From assembly GCF_003576645.1 (NCBI RefSeq), contig NC_044929.1, forward strand, positions 2,993,129-3,057,128: a stretch of 64,000 nucleotides of DNA, in the 5' to 3' direction. The translations under genes and the position numbers were made by a program. Source of the stretch: Ipomoea triloba (lineage: Eukaryota; Streptophyta; Magnoliopsida; Solanales; Convolvulaceae). The notes under the pieces are model-generated. The model was not told where the DNA came from, ran no database searches, and was given only the letters and a program-made list of their open reading frames with translations. This document shows, piece after piece, positions 37,322 through 50,397 of this stretch (within the stretch, counting starts at the first letter, position 1; each line of letters starts with the position of its first letter).

Positions 37322-37912
37322 CAATGTTGGAGAAAGCGCTAGTCGGGTGCTCGGGGGTGCTTAGGCGGCCGAGAATTTTTTTTTAAAAAAAAAAAGAAGA
37401 AAAGAGAGGCAGTTTTCTAGCATTTTGTGGCTGGCGACAACAATGTGCTGCAGAGCAGGCAACGACAAGCAGACCGCAATCGAAAAGGCTTAAAGGAGTG
37501 GATGATGGCTGGAGGAGGAGCAGGCGACGATGGCTGGAGAAGGAGCAGGCAATGATGGACGATTGGCTCTGTTGAGTGTGGACGGCGATGCTGAGCTTTG
37601 GACGACGCTGTTTGTTTTTGTTTGTTTGTTTTGTTTTGTTTTGTTTTGTTTGTTTGTTTGTTTGTTTTTTTTGTTTTTTTGTTTTTTTTTTTTTGTTTTT
37701 TTGTTTTTTTGTTTTTTTGTTTTTTTTTTTTTAACTTTTAGCTGATGCCTGATGGGCACTAGGAATTTGGGAGAATTAGGAAATTTGGGCACCAACTCGG
37801 GTGATTCAACCAAGTTCAGTGTCAACTCAGTCACGTTGGACACCGAGTTAGGTGTTGACTCGGCCTACCGACTAAAAGGCCCCTAGGCAGTTGCCTAGAT
37901 TGAATTTTGCAA
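37322..37912. mobile_element. Decayed TIR-like element with a GTTTT low-complexity core
   Basis: The left text 'aaagcgctagtcgggtgc' with 'ggtgcttaggcggcc' and the right text 'aaaaggcccctaggcagttgcctag' ending ttttgcaaca resemble the termini of the 55131-55548 element. The core has repeated 'ggaggagcaggc' text. At 37611-37733 it carries a 120-base run of G separated by T tracts (GTTT, GTTTT, GTTTTTTT). Coding in this run is spurious. Confidence 0.45.
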
Positions 37913-38554
37913 CATGTGAACAAATCTGTTTGGTTTAGACTTAGACTTATTTTAGACTGAGAAATATAAAATATGCATTATGGATTTGTTTTTTAAATTT
38001 TCAAATTTAAATTATTAGTGAAAATAAATAAATAAATATGTGCGTAAGAGTATCATGGAATGCTTGGGATTCTCAAACCAAATTGAAATCCGAACCAAAA
38101 TTGAACTATTTGAAATTGAACTAAAATTTGAAATCGAATGGTTTCATTTTTTCAAAATTGAAAAAACCGAAATCCCACCCCTACCAAGAAAAACAAAAGG
38201 GAATAGATAAATATCATAACCCACCCGCTTATATTAAACAACCAAAGCAAGAAATGAGAGAGTACATGTAGAATTATTCGGTAATATTTGTTAGAAGAAC
38301 TCTCCATATGAAATAGCTGAACTTACAACACGAACACCAGAGTTCATTGTATGTAATTTGAACTCACATATTTCCATCAAGATACATTTCAGCAGAGGCA
38401 AAGGAGTGTAACAACAAATCAGAACCAAATATTGAAATTGCAAAACAAATGAAGTACCACTCTTAAGTAGGGCATTAGGGTGGTGCAATGCAAGGCCAGC
38501 CTCACAGGTAAGCTAATACAAAGGATATGTTTATCAATATTGGATCTTCGTTGT
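37913..38554. other. Intergenic between PPR and PIG-C genes
   Basis: AT-rich sequence with no gene. The right part (about 38270-38554) is probably the 3'UTR of the minus-strand PIG-C gene. Confidence 0.35.
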
Positions 38555-39466
38555 TCATTCTGTGATTGCAAAACAGAGCTTTGCCTCGTCCCAGGGGCCG
38601 TTAATCTCAAATTTATACTCTTGAAGTCGTATCAGCCAATAAGGACATACCAAATTGACAAAGATAAACACAGCCAGCAACAAAACAAAGAGTAATGTGT
38701 GCAACCGGTGAATAAGAGCTAACGTCAAGACCATTAACCCGAAGGAAAAACACAGGTGCAATCGGAACGAGTACTTCTTCACACAGTAGGTGACCAATGG
38801 AGCGAATAGGAAAACTTGCAAGGAGAACAGCACAATGGCAAATACATGAAGCCTTGACGGAAGGCGAGAAGCAATGAGAAGTGAAGCCACTATAGAAGCA
38901 TTCAAAGAGATATTGCTTGTAAGGGTAGGGTTTTCTAGAGTTCCGGGAGCTTTTACAGTGGATCCTGAGTAATTATGCAGGAAGAGATGGATTACGAGGA
39001 GAGAAGCTGTTAGTGCCCATATAGAATCTGAGCTTATAGACCGAGTAAGTGTATGGTAGATAGGAGACAACATATACAGCCCGGTAATAAAGAAGGAAAT
39101 CTTCAGAACGTAACTGAGAAGAAGATTGAAGGAGAGCATGTCTGCAGTTAAGAGAAGAATGAAGAAACCCAATCCAAGAAGGCTAAAATTTAAAACTAAA
39201 AGTGAGTTTTCATTCAAGGAGGATTTGAGAGTATAGGTCCAAACCAAAACCACAAGACAAACAGTGCAAATATACTGAGAAATTGACACTGAATCAAGTA
39301 TCACCTTTAGCAAGTCCCTTTTGACAACATTGGCATTCATAATCATATCTTCTAGGAAAGATTCATCTGTGTGATTGTCATCGAAACCAGGTTGCATCCC
39401 TCCATAAGCAACTTTTCTCCATTTAGGTTGTGTTGGAAATGGGTTTTCACTCGTGATACTTTCCAT
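38555..39466 (-). CDS. GPI-GlcNAc transferase subunit PIG-C homologue
   Basis: One uninterrupted frame of 303 residues. PIG-C is a multi-pass ER membrane subunit of the complex that moves GlcNAc from UDP-GlcNAc to phosphatidylinositol, the first step of GPI-anchor synthesis (family knowledge). The N-terminus has [19 protein letters not shown], followed by FLEDM, both typical of the family. At least six hydrophobic segments follow. Conserved family text includes [26 protein letters not shown] and [15 protein letters not shown] [10 protein letters not shown]. The C-terminus ends in GPWDEAKL. The length matches homologues of about 300 residues. A 5'UTR intron is likely: donor text near 40025-40031 and an acceptor close to the ATG, with a leader exon at about 40031-40100. 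Confidence 0.93.
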   Translation of the reverse strand: MESITSENPFPTQPKWRKVAYGGMQPGFDDNHTDESFLEDMIMNANVVKRDLLKVILDSVSISQYICTVCLVVLVWTYTLKSSLNENSLLVLNFSLLGLGFFILLLTADMLSFNLLLSYVLKISFFITGLYMLSPIYHTLTRSISSDSIWALTASLLVIHLFLHNYSGSTVKAPGTLENPTLTSNISLNASIVASLLIASRLPSRLHVFAIVLFSLQVFLFAPLVTYCVKKYSFRLHLCFSFGLMVLTLALIHRLHTLLFVLLLAVFIFVNLVCPYWLIRLQEYKFEINGPWDEAKLCFAITE

Positions 39467-40110
39467 CTATGTCATATAACTTGACAAAATCTGTAAACCA
39501 TAATTGCAAGGATTATCAGCATATCACTGCAGCGGTCTACACTAAAAAAAATAAAAATCAAACCAACTCACAAATGAAAAGGATCATTAAGTTACTTTAT
39601 GAAATTATGATCAAGTAGCAGTACACCAGTACTTATTGTATCCCTTAACTAAGCTCTAACATAACATCTATTATAGAAAATGATCAATCCAGCACTGCCC
39701 CCTGCTTATGCCAAGTAGCAGTACTCATTGTATTCCTTACACTTACAGCTAATCCAACATTTGTTATAGAAAATGACCAAATCCTGCACCTATGTTGAGT
39801 AGGACTCCATATTTTGTCAATTAAACTAGCCCCTAATGTAAGATATACAATGTAAAATGACCAATCCTGCAGTGCCCAATCAATAATGACAAGAAAATCA
39901 TCACATAATTCATACGACCTGTACAAAAAGTCGTATACATATTTTGCTTAAGCATTTTGTCAAACATGATGAAGGCAATAGAATGTCAGTCCATGTAAAA
40001 GCTAAAACCGAGATGAGATTTAGAGGTTACCTGCTCAGATCGATATTCGGAATCTCAAAGCATGCTACGAATTGAATTTGGGTTGAATCTTGGACCCTAG
40101 ACACGTTTTT
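39467..40110 (-). promoter_or_regulatory. Likely 5'UTR intron and leader of the PIG-C gene
   Basis: Read on the minus strand, gagcag|gtaacc (donor at 40030-40031) follows a leader-like stretch. The acceptor is either tag just before the ATG or cag about 25 bases upstream. A long A tract (poly-T on +, about 40108-40124) lies beyond the leader. This is inference from splice-site text only. Confidence 0.35.
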
Positions 40111-40234
40111 TTTTTTTTTTTTTTACCGCCCTTATCTACTGCCACTCTCCTGCTTCTGTATTTTCGCTGTAATATACAAATCAAAGGTTCATGTTACCGT
40201 TTACGACTTTATGCGCCTGCGGGCTGCCGCATTA

Positions 40235-40340
40235 GCATCGATCATTGTTGACTCTTTGAGCTTTGTGCTTCAGTAGGTTGAGAAAGTAGTTATGAACAGA
40301 TATTACACTGTAATAGAGTCAGTATTGATTTGTATTTTTG
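40235..40340 (+). repeat. SINE family S1, 3' fragment
   Basis: The text gctttgtgcttcagtaggtt, then gttatgaacagatatt and gtaatagagtcagtattgat, matches the body and 3' end of SINE S1. The tRNA-like head is not recognisable and the poly-A tail has decayed. Confidence 0.6.
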
Positions 40341-42052
40341 TGTGGTGGATACTTGTGAACTTCCTCCTAGCTAATAGAACATGAGATGAGATGAGCATAT
40401 GAATTACATCATTCTCGAACCACGGACTATAAACACTTCATTTTCTTGCACATCTTTATATTTATTAACCATTTCATAGTTACAAAATGTTCTAGTATGC
40501 TATAGAATATTTTTCTACTATGCATTAAACTCCTATAAAGTTTTTCTTGACTATATATTTAGTTAAGGTTTCAACAATACCTAGTGGGTTGGACAAAAAT
40601 ATGCTTAAAATTGAAACTCCAAGTGTGTTTTCATCAGATTTATGCACCGAGGGATCAAAATTGGTAGTAAAATGGAAGTCATGTGATGATATTGTTGGTC
40701 ATTTAAAGAAAATGCTTTGTTCCTTTGTCCCATATTACTTTCAAAATCTTTCTCTTCCCACTTTATAAAAGTCAGATTGCACTTTTAGGGATGCTTGAAG
40801 TCTTATGAATTGGAGGGAAAATAAAGGGGAACCACACGTGTGCCGCTCGATTCGTGTGTGAGGTGTGGTGTGGCATCATTATGATCGTCACTCGCACATC
40901 TTTCACTTATTTTTTGTGGTAGGGATGGGGCATGTTGTTATATTTGAGCAATATATAAATAGCCTTTCCGATCTTCTCCCTTGCTCATAATACACGCAAC
41001 AACTCTTTCACATTCCTTCACCTTCTTCAACAGGTGCACGTTAATCGTAGTTTATGTGTTACCTATAGAAAGCGTATTGGTAAATCATAGACTGCACCGT
41101 CTCTTCAAAAATCATTTTTAAGACAGTGTTTAATAAACACGACAAAGAATTCCTTGTCCGTTTTTCTTGAATTCTGAGCCAGCCTATATAAATACGTAGC
41201 TAGTTTACTGCGACATTATTACAATTTCCCAACACATTTGTCAATCATCAAACTGGTGGACCAAAACTACTATCTCTACCCCAATAGTTATGATAATAAA
41301 TTAAAATTAGTATTTGCTCTTTTAAAATGTCTATTCATCCCCTCTATCCCAAACCTTTAGCTTGCTTATGACCAACAATTTTGGTGAATGTTGGGTTGCT
41401 ATATCCATGTGTACTGGTTTTACTATTTAGTTCATTATTATTAATGTAGTACAGTACAGTAGTTAGTAGTATTGTCTGGGATTCAACCAAAAAACCAAAG
41501 GCCAACCATCTGTTCGAACATTGGCAGGACATAACTTCATCATTCCTGGCATAGTTTAATTAGTTTGACTAGAAAACACTGCTTATTCCTTTCTTGGCCA
41601 TATGTTGTTGCACAGTACACTACAGTAATATAATGTACATTTATTATATCTCCTGGCCTGCCTTCAATGTTTTTTAATTATATATATGCATGCTCAGGCA
41701 GGCAATCAGTATAGTCGCATATAACCTGGGAAGTGACTCATCTATCATTAACCAAAAGTCAAGGGTTCGATCTTTAGCTTTTGAGTATGAAACAAATCTT
41801 AAAAATAATCTTCAGGCCAGCTGTCTCACCCAATAAAAATGACTACAATTCAATGTGGAGATTAATCACTGTGTTCGACGGTGGAAACACTGAGCTGCAC
41901 CCAAAAAGGTATAATCCCAGATGGATGGTTGGATATTGAGATTGAGATTGGCTTACTTTAATATACTCCTTTGCTTCATCATTCGGCAACACCAATTGAA
42001 GCTTCCAGCAATATAATGTGGTTGGAATACATTATTTCAGTAAGATTTTGGA
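40341..42052. other. Intergenic with two orphan TATA-like core promoters
   Basis: No gene is supported. On the plus strand tatataaatagcc at about 40954 is followed by a C/T-rich leader ending in ttcttcaacag|gtgcacg. A second, cctatataaatacg, lies at about 41185 and is followed by leader-like text. Neither leads to a convincing ORF. At about 41690-41850 the text 'caagggttcgatct' resembles a box B and may mark another SINE relic. Confidence 0.35.
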
Positions 42053-42544
42053 TAGGGATGTCAATCGGGTCAACTCATTCAGTTTTAGGTTTCAGACTTA
42101 TCAGATGAGATTAACTAAAACTTTTGATATTTTTTACATTTTGGAACTTTCAATTTTAATAAACTAGCCTTTTACACCAATGGATATAGTTATATAAACC
42201 TATACTATACATCATTCAATCAATATAAACCTCAATTTCTAAATACTAACTAAAAATAATTAATATATTTATACTATAGTGTAATAATTAAAATAATTTT
42301 TTTTATTTTTTTTATTTATTTTCATACAAAATACTTTATTTTGTAATAAATTTATTAAAATTTTATTTACAAATTTAATAAAACTTACTAAAGATAAACT
42401 TACATACAAATTATCTATATATGTGAGAGAATAATTTTAAGTGGCTTGAATTATTGAGCTAATCCACTAAATTTTAGACTATCCATTCAGGCCATCAGGC
42501 TTATCAAGTTAGTCCATCAGTTTCTAGTTAAGATTTACATCCTA
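42053..42544. mobile_element. hAT-like MITE
   Basis: The left end tagggatgtcaatcgggt and the right end, read inverted, taggatgtaaatc form short imperfect TIRs of the type seen in plant hAT elements. The 8-bp flanks attttgga and tatttgga share six bases. The interior is AT-rich and non-coding. Confidence 0.55.
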
Positions 42545-42639
42545 TATTTGGAGCTGAAGCTACTAAGATATATAGCGTGGGGCCCTTAATATCTTGTGAT
42601 TACGGTGTAATCAGCTTAATATGAGTAGGTTTTTTTTTT

Positions 42640-42787
42640 TTTTTTTGTGTTTTTTTTTTTTTTAGTACTATTGACTCTGTTACAATGTAGTATCTGTTCA
42701 TAACTATTTTCTCAACCAAATGAAGCACAAAGAGCCAACCCCCTTCCATGTGGGGTGCAACCGGGTGCCACTAGGCCACAAGGTCTA
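42640..42787 (-). mobile_element. Full-length SINE S1 copy
   Basis: Read on the minus strand it has the head 'accttgtggcctagtggca', box-B-like ccggttgcacc (diverged), and the body 'gtgcttcatttggttgagaa' with gaacagatactacattg. It ends in 'agtcaatagtacta' and poly-A (poly-T on + at 42648-42662). A clear target duplication is not seen because the tail lies in a long T-rich stretch. Confidence 0.7.
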
Positions 42788-43302
42788 AGTAGGAAAAATG
42801 ATAGTCCTGATATTCTCATTGTAGGTAATAGTTTATTCAATCCCTCAATTATATATTAAAAAAGAAAATTGAGGCTTACACCTCAATATGCCTCAAGGCT
42901 TACGCCTCGCCTCAAGGTACGCCCTCGCCTTTTAAAATATTGTGTATATATATATATCTTAGCTTGTACTGAGCTTATTAAAGAAGACACTATATATATA
43001 TATATACTCAATTGCTAATCTCCATGAAGATTTGAGGTAGTGTATGTTACACATGAAGAGAAAATGATAGATGCACACAGATAAACAAAAACGCTAATTA
43101 AGCTTATAATTAAACAGCATTGTAATAGTAATAGTGAGAGAGTAATAGCCACCCAGCACATGCACTCCCAAGCCAAAGCAGCCCTACTAGATAGTCTCAT
43201 AACAGATCAGATAATGAACTACATACAAAGACCTAATCCACTTAGCTAATAATTAATCTAATCACCCAAAATGAATCCCCAAATTAAACTAAAAGCCACT
43301 AA
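42788..43302. other. 3' flank of the UFO-like gene
   Basis: No gene is visible. Direct text 'cttacacctc' and 'cttacgcctcgcctcaagg' at about 42875-42930 and AT runs are present. The part next to 43302 is probably 3'UTR of the minus-strand gene. Confidence 0.35.
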
Positions 43303-45487
43303 TTAACCACTGAAAGACTGAAAGGGAAGTGCCAACTGATCAAGAAGTGCAGCCACTGGGGTAGCCAATCTGGGCTCATATGCAAACCCTTGCAACTCCC
43401 CTCCACCATGGGGGGATGATGATGAACAAGAAGAAGAATCTTGATGGACAAAGGGGCAAGGAGGGACCCACACCCACCTCTTGCTATAGAAATCAAACAC
43501 CATAGCCTTATCTGAGTTCTTGACAAGTATAACCACAAATTCCCCATGCCCAACACAGCTAAAACCCTCCCCTTTCTCCACCTCAGAAAACTGCACATAT
43601 AGCTCTTGGGGCATCCTCTCAATCTCCACCCACAGGCTCCCACAGTCCTGCAGTGCCCACAGCCTGAGGCTTCTGGGGACATTCAGCTTGCTCTTCTCCA
43701 CCGCGCCCACCATCAGCAGCCGGCCCCCGCTCTCCACCAGGCCCGGGGAGCGCAGGAAACGCCGCATGGGAGCTTGGATTTTCGACCAGGTGTTGGAGGA
43801 GACGTGGTAAGAGAGGACGCTGAAGGGGCTGGAGTTCATGCAGTAGAATCTCCCCTCCGCGAACACCATCTTACCTTCATATCAAGTATCACAAAATCAG
43901 AGAGTCGGTTGGTAATGAAAAATAAATTGACATTGAGTATTGCTTAAATGAATGTCGAATTGTAGATATCTTTATGAAGGGTTGTTGAAGATAGAATCGT
44001 TTCTCAAATTGAAGGAAGAAATTGGAATGATCAATTTTTCGAACTCGGGTTTAAAGGACGCAATGTTATAATATATGCCTTTTTTGGTAAAATAGCTAGC
44101 CTATCAACCAATTTTGACTTACTTGACCTAGTTATTTGACTTAGTTAAAAAATTAATATAAATACTTGATTAATCAACTTTTTTTAACTTCAAAATGCTA
44201 AAATTCAAAAAGTTGCTCAAAACAACTTTTTTAATTAGCTTTGTGAGAAAAGAAATTATAATTCAAAAAGTTGCTCAAAACAACTTTTTTAATTAGCTTT
44301 TTGAGAAAAGAAATTATAATAAACAACTATTAGCTAACAGTTAATTTACCAGGTGTTAGTGGGGTAGTGGTTAGTTTTTTTTGAATACTATTGACTCTAT
44401 TAGAATGCAGTATCTGCTCAACCTATTGAAGCACAAGAGTCAGTATTGCCTTCAGTATAAAGGAAAGGGTTTAATGCCATTGGTTAGTTTTTAATTTAAT
44501 ATAAATAGTCTTGTAATAGCATTCTTAAATATCAAGTTGTAAAAAGGAATTTAGCCTCCATCTTACATCCCATCTCTAGTCTCTTCTCAATAACATTTCA
44601 TTATGTTGGGCATCGGTCGAGTTCAGCCCTACTCAATTCAAGACGTGGTGTTGTGACAAATAATTAATGTCTATTTACTTATAACCAATTCTTTTAAGGA
44701 TGGGTGACCTACAGTGAGGTAGATCGCATTATACTTGTACATATATTAAATATAGTATATCTAACATACCTGATTCAAAGCTGCAGAGTCTTGGAAGAGA
44801 AGAGGTGGTGCCCCAGATGGAGTAAAACCCATTTGCGTCCACATGGAAGCTCTCCGTCGTTAGATTCTTGACGGCATAGGGAGACGTCAAGTCATCGCCG
44901 GCCACCACAAGGTCAATCGAAGAGTTCGCGATGTTCAACCCAATTGAAGGGAAAAGCCTAGGCCTCAAAGTTGGGGGGATAGGAATCAAAGACCCAACAA
45001 GGGGATTTGATAAAATAACGTTCTTTGACCCAGCCTCCTCAGAAACCCAACTAATTAACCCACCGGAGGAATTGGCCGGAAAAAACCCCGCCGGAATCAA
45101 AGGGAATGAAAGGCGGTACCATTTGAGATTGTAGGGATCAAAGAGGAAACCTTCATGGATAGCCCTATCGGACCCATTTCTATAAATGTAGGTTTTCAAG
45201 GTTTTGTGCTTGAAAAAAATGAACCAATGGCAATGGTGGGGAATTTGGAGATAAAGTTGAAGAAAAGTGGTGGAGAAGAGAAGGGCATACCATCTTTTGC
45301 AGACTAATCTAGCCCGGAAAAAAGCAGGTGGGGGGAGACAAGCAATTACCCTATCAATTAGCCTCTGAGGGAGTCTACTCCAAATTCTAGTGTCCATCCA
45401 AGGAGTGGCAATTGGGGATGATGATGGGTTTGTGGTCCCACAGATGGTGGGAAACCCATATGGAAAGGGGGAATGAAAGGCTTCCAT
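43303..45487 (-). CDS. UFO: F-box protein of the UFO/FIMBRIATA type
   Basis: Two exons, 45487-44770 and 43874-43303, join in phase (SG|KMVF) to 429 residues. The F-box is at about residues 35-75 (IWSRLPQRLIDRVIACLPPP, then FFRARLVCKRWYALLFS). It is followed by the UFO-specific text FFKHKTLKTYIY, SSGGLISWVSEEAGSKNVIL, RPRLFPSIGLN, AGDDLTSPYAVKNL and SFHVDANGFYSIWGTTSS. Exon 2 continues with FYCMNSSPFSVLSY, IQAPMRRFLRSP, VEKSKLNVP and the C-terminal LLDQLALPFQ. UFO orthologues are substrate adaptors of SCF ubiquitin ligases. They act with LEAFY in floral meristems and control petal and stamen identity (family knowledge). The 895-bp intron contains a SINE. I see no break in the frame. Confidence 0.95.
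44380..44481 (-). mobile_element. SINE S1 copy in the UFO-like intron
   Basis: It is bounded by a 12-bp duplication, tggttagttttt at 44368-44379 and 44482-44493. Read on the minus strand it carries the head remnant caatggcattaaaccctttc, the body 'tgtgcttcaataggttgagc' and gatactgcattc, then poly-A. The head is shortened. Confidence 0.75.
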
Positions 45488-45795
45488 TTTGGAGCTCAGA
45501 AGGGGAAAAGGGAAAGTTAAGGTTAGGGTTTAACAAAGTTAACTGCAGATCTCACCAAAATGGAGGTTTGGGTAATTCTCATCAATTTCAGTGGATTAAA
45601 GATAGAGAGAGGGGTTTTGGGGTTTAATTTGTTGAGGCAATGGGGGGAGCCATAGTTTCACCAAAGAGGGGGAACCCAGAAAAGAGACATGATTCTTGGC
45701 AGGAATTGAGGCTGCTAATAAGTTTTTGGCTTTACTTTGTCTTCTTTTACTCTTTGGTTGCTTAGGGTTTGCTTGTTTTGAAGGGAGGGCCAATG

Positions 45796-45804
45796 CTTTT
45801 ATAG
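45796..45804 (-). promoter_or_regulatory. Candidate TATA box of the UFO-like gene
   Basis: CTATAAAAG on the minus strand lies about 310 bases upstream of the start codon, followed by a leader rich in pyrimidine and A tracts. An open frame of 98 codons at 45892-45596 (minus) overlaps this leader but has no recognisable motif and is treated as chance. Confidence 0.45.
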
Positions 45805-48436
45805 AAGAAGCTAAAGGCAGTACTTTTGTCCTAGCTTGTGTCTTGGTGTAGGAAAAAAACACACTGAAATTAATTAAAAGCCTCCGATCCATCTATCATT
45901 TCAGTGTTTTCAATTCTTGTGAAGGCCGAGGATAGGAAGGACAATCATCAGACTAAAGGACACACCACACACAAACATGTGTAAAACGAATACTAGACTC
46001 TATATGACCAATAACCTAAATTAGTAGACATATATCGTGGCCTTTTTTGTTCCATGTAGTTTTTCATTTTTTTTTTTTTTGCTATTCTAATTACCCTTTC
46101 CCCATAACTTGTTTCTAATTAGTTTCATCCTTGTTTTGAAGATCTTAATTATTTGGAAAATGATAAAAAATAACTCTAACTGAAATGTGTGTCACACATT
46201 GGACACAAGTAGTAAAGTAGCTAAGTTTTACGATTTTGACGTGTTAGTGTGTGAGTAAAGTATTGTGTTAGTTGCTCAATAGAAGTAATAGAAATGAGAA
46301 GTGAGATATTTTTAAAGTGGTTCATAAACTTTCCTACTCCATTTTTTTTCCAAACTCTGCGAAGGATTCTATTAAGTATCTATTTATAGAAATACAAAGT
46401 GGCACGAATCCTTCACAGCTTATACCAGTTGATAGTCCTTGAGACAATCATGAGTCTTTCGTCAACTTGTTTTTCACTGCCTGATCAAAACTAGCCAATG
46501 GTCAATCACGAAGCCTCCTTACTAGAGGTTGATCTCCCAACTTCCTTACTAATTCCTCTTTCAACTTAGAAAACTAGATTTAACAAGAATGCCTTTTCAC
46601 TTGATCACAAAGGGTATTTCCAATTAGTTTTCTTAACTTCTTAACTTGTCAACTTCTTTCTTCCAAGCTTGGAGTCCACCGTACCTTTTATAGATGATGA
46701 GGAATGAGCACCAACTTGAAATTTGAATTTGCCCGTTGTCACTCAACAAGTGGTAGCCATCCAAAAGCTGCCACAATCTCATAAAATTCATTGCCAAAGC
46801 TATGAACTTGTGCAACTTGATATCAATATGGTAATGGCCATTTCCCTCTCAGTGTATAAGCACATTTTAGTCCAAAAAGAGTCACTCTTGCTTATCACCA
46901 CTTTATCTTGCATGCATACTCCTAGGTGTCAAACAAGTTGCATTTGTCTAACGGTTCTTTTTGTTCTTCCTTATGAACTTCTTCTGAGGATGATCTTCAT
47001 TCTTTATAAAGTCTTCAATAAAGTTCTCATGATATTGGATGATAACATTGAATGCATTTTATCCTCTCATTAAGATTCCAAAAGACTTCTTCTGGACTAC
47101 GTACTCTTCTTCTAATCCCCTTTCCTTTCGGATGCTTCTTTTCAAACTCTTGCGTTCTGGTCGCCTTAATCTGAAGCCCTTTCTTTCGATTGCTTCCTTC
47201 CGATCAGATAGTTGATGAAGTCTGTCTATATTTACAATAAGAAATGAGGGGTCTGATCTATTATATGTCTATACAATATCCTTTGCATCATCAAAATTTA
47301 TTAACAATTATTCCTAACAAATATAAAATTTGTGCTCAATAAAATGTTCCTCGGCTATTGATGAGCAACCACAAAGCAACTTAGAGAAGGCACTAGCTAG
47401 CTTCATGGAGAATGTTGATGACATAAAGAATTATTGTGAAGAATAATCTAAAATTTGTGCTCAAGAAAATGCCACTTATTTTCAAGAAAGGACCCTTTAT
47501 AAAAAACTTCTATCCATAATCAAGAAGTCACTGACTGCATTGGCCAGGCCACTACTCAATTATACTAAAAGATCAATCATGGAATTAAGTACGAGAAATT
47601 GATATATATAAATGTTTATAATTGTTTAGCCAAATTAAGAACAATAAGACCTCACTATTGTAAAAATGAACGGAAGTTTCAATAATCCATAGCTAGAAAC
47701 AATGAATTTAGAACCCAGTCATTAAAGTCTTCCAAAGAAAGTTAAAAAAAAAAAAAAAAAAAAGAGGAAAGAAATTCAAAAGTGTAGGAATGGAAAAATT
47801 AGTAAAAGTCTAATGATTCTAAAAAAAACAATCAAGATTAATAATATATCATGTTGCTCAAGCTAATCTTCCTCAAAAAGTGTCCAGGTTCAAGCAATGA
47901 AGAATGAGACATTTGGTAATTGAAACAAAGTAAAAGTTTGTTATGGGTCTCAAACCTCAATCTATGAGACATGTCGAATATTTGATTAACGAGGTCAAAT
48001 ATATGACCTATTAATAAAAAATTTGATCCATTAATCAAAGATCTCAATCCATGAGACGGTCTTACATCTTACACGAATGTACGTTATTCTTGAAACAAAT
48101 GTAACGGTTGAAATTGAAATTTGATAATTAAATTGTTGAATTATGATGTTTGGCGTGACCACACGGTACACGAAGATTCATTATGCTTTATTCATTTTCT
48201 TATATCACTTTCTCCTATATGCCCACAGAGTACATGTTCTATTTTGGTTCCAAGCCTTCTATCCCTTCTAAGCCAACTAATTTTTTCATAAATCACCCAA
48301 AATTTGTTTGTTTGTTTGTTTGTTTTATTTGTTTTCATTCTCACCCCAACATTCCTTGATTCACAAAATAAATCCAAATAATATGAATTAGTGTAATTTT
48401 ACCCATAATTAAATCAAAATCACTATCCAAAAATAC

Positions 48437-48479
<43 letters not shown>

Positions 48480-50260
48480 CCGAGCTTAGTATATATAGGT
48501 CTGGCATGTTTAGTTTAATAGGTTTTTAAAATTGGCTCAAACATGACCTTTCTACTAAACGAGCTAGACCTAATTAGGCTTTAATTAAGCCTGGACATAG
48601 GCCCCTATAAGGGGCCTGGCCTATTCCACCCGGCCACCCCTACTTGTGATGAAAAATGTAGTACTAATCAATCATATATAAATTGATTAATTGTAAAAAA
48701 AGTGTGAAAAAGAAATATAATATTTTTAAATTAAAAAATAGTATTTAATAATTGAACAAAATTCCAAACTATTGGTCTGCTCTAAATAAGTTCCGTCAAC
48801 ATCATCTAGTAAGATGCAGTAAATTTATAACCTATCAATTCGAATACAACGTTAATAGGTACGCAATACTTAGTTCCCCATGTACTAGTGATGGTGGTAG
48901 CAATTTTATTTTTTATTTTTTAGTTTATTTTTTGTTTATCTCATAACTTTCCGTTTTGAGTGAGTAATAAATGTTGTCTTTTAGGAACTCCATTGGCTTT
49001 TGTTTGGTTTTGGTACGAGAAGCAAATCTGGGTCAGTAGACCCCCTCCTCTGAGGGCCCCAAGACACAGAAACAACAATGTCTTGTTTATGTCAATCTCT
49101 TTATTATGATTATGATGTCCCTGATCGGGTCGCCACCCCCACATAAATGGAAAAAGTTGAGCTTAACAGATTTGGAAAATTGTGTTTGCCTTCAAGAAAT
49201 CTCCTTTTAACGATAAAGGGTTTTTTTTTTTTTTTCTCTTTTTTTTTTTGAAGAACGACGATAAAGGGTTACTGATTAGATTGGGAAATTGTGCATTTGT
49301 TTGAGAGCAGCCACAACAGCAGTTTTTGTTCAATTTTTGAGGAAGAAATTGCTTATATAGAGACGAGAAGAATTGCAGTCTTTAGAGCATTCTTATCTGT
49401 TCATAATTTGCACAGTTTTTAATGTGCTATATATGGGAGATAGAGTTGGGCAAGAAACAAGAGAAAAAGAAAAAAAAATGGAAGGCTGACATTGAGTCAA
49501 ACAAATGGCTAAAATAGAAGGTTGATATTGACATTCAAGCGCCCACGGTATGGACTTTTACTGTTCCAATGTACTGTTTTCAATGCACTTTTAGTGTTCT
49601 AAAAACTCTATTTTGCAGATGAAACTCTTCATTCAAGCAAGTATATATGCACCAAACCTGATTGTCAACCTTTTGATATGCATAGTCAAGCATTTCAAAA
49701 TGCATCAGAATCAATAATTAATGAGAATCTAGCCAAACATTTCTAAAATGCACCGTCAAGATTTCCAAATACACTACAGTTGACAATCAATGAGAATTAG
49801 GTAATGCACGGTGCATTTATAAATATTTTAAAAGGCATTGATAATTGCTTGATGATGCATTCACACATTTACACTTGAAGTCTTGTCCGCATCTGATCAC
49901 ACTCTTATATAGTATTGTATTTTTTTTTTTTAAATTGTGTGTGGGGAGAGGGGGGGGGGGGATTGATAAAATTGAGATAATATAGTACAGTTCAGTCAAT
50001 ATAAACTCAATGCATTTGACTTTCAGTGTAGGACATACATCCTTCAATTCAGTGCAAATGACTTTTGATGATATATTATATTTATAGATAAATAATATTA
50101 TGTGCACTTCTACTTTTTATTTTATACTCACATGATATACTTTGATTGATCTAAGAAAAAAAAATCATAAAATTTATTTTGTTATTTTCATCTTAATTAA
50201 AAAAAATATATGTCAAAACACTTTGTGCCCAGTTGGCAACTTTGTTAGTTTGCATTGAGG
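45805..50260. other. Long gene-poor region with element relics
   Basis: No gene is supported over about 4.5 kb. At about 46180-46700 the sequence looks like a decayed LTR (the 'aaagtggttcataaactttcc' text that plant LTR leaders share), without a visible partner. At about 47900-48060 repeated 'ctcaatctatgagac' and 'ctcaatccatgagacgg' text forms a small duplicated block. At 48301-48325 there is a (TTTG)n run, and at 48440-48477 an (AT)n run. At about 48478-48643 the text ending ggccacccctac resembles a hAT-type terminus. T-rich tracts occur at 49220-49255 and 49920-49935, with a G run at 49950-49960. Confidence 0.4.
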
Positions 50261-50267
50261 GGAAGTC

Positions 50268-50345
50268 ACCGCATCGAACCCTTGTGGTGGCTTGGTAGGG
50301 TAGGATAGAACAAATATTACTTTGCAATAAAGTCAATAGTACTCA
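50268..50345 (+). repeat. SINE S1-like fragment, plus orientation
   Basis: The box-B-like gcatcgaaccc is followed after about 30 bases by gaacaaatattactttgcaa, taaagtcaatagtactc and a short A tract. It is a diverged, internally shortened copy. Confidence 0.5.
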
Positions 50346-50397
50346 AAATAGAAATTTTATCTATTTTTTTTTAATTATGAGTACACTTATCATATTA

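Noticed and set aside
37490..37843. Minus-strand frame rich in Lys, Asn and Thr
   Set aside because: It is produced by the GTTTT low-complexity run at 37611-37733.
45596..45892. 98-codon minus-strand frame upstream of the UFO-like start
   Set aside because: It overlaps the likely leader and TATA box, has no recognisable motif and reads as chance coding.
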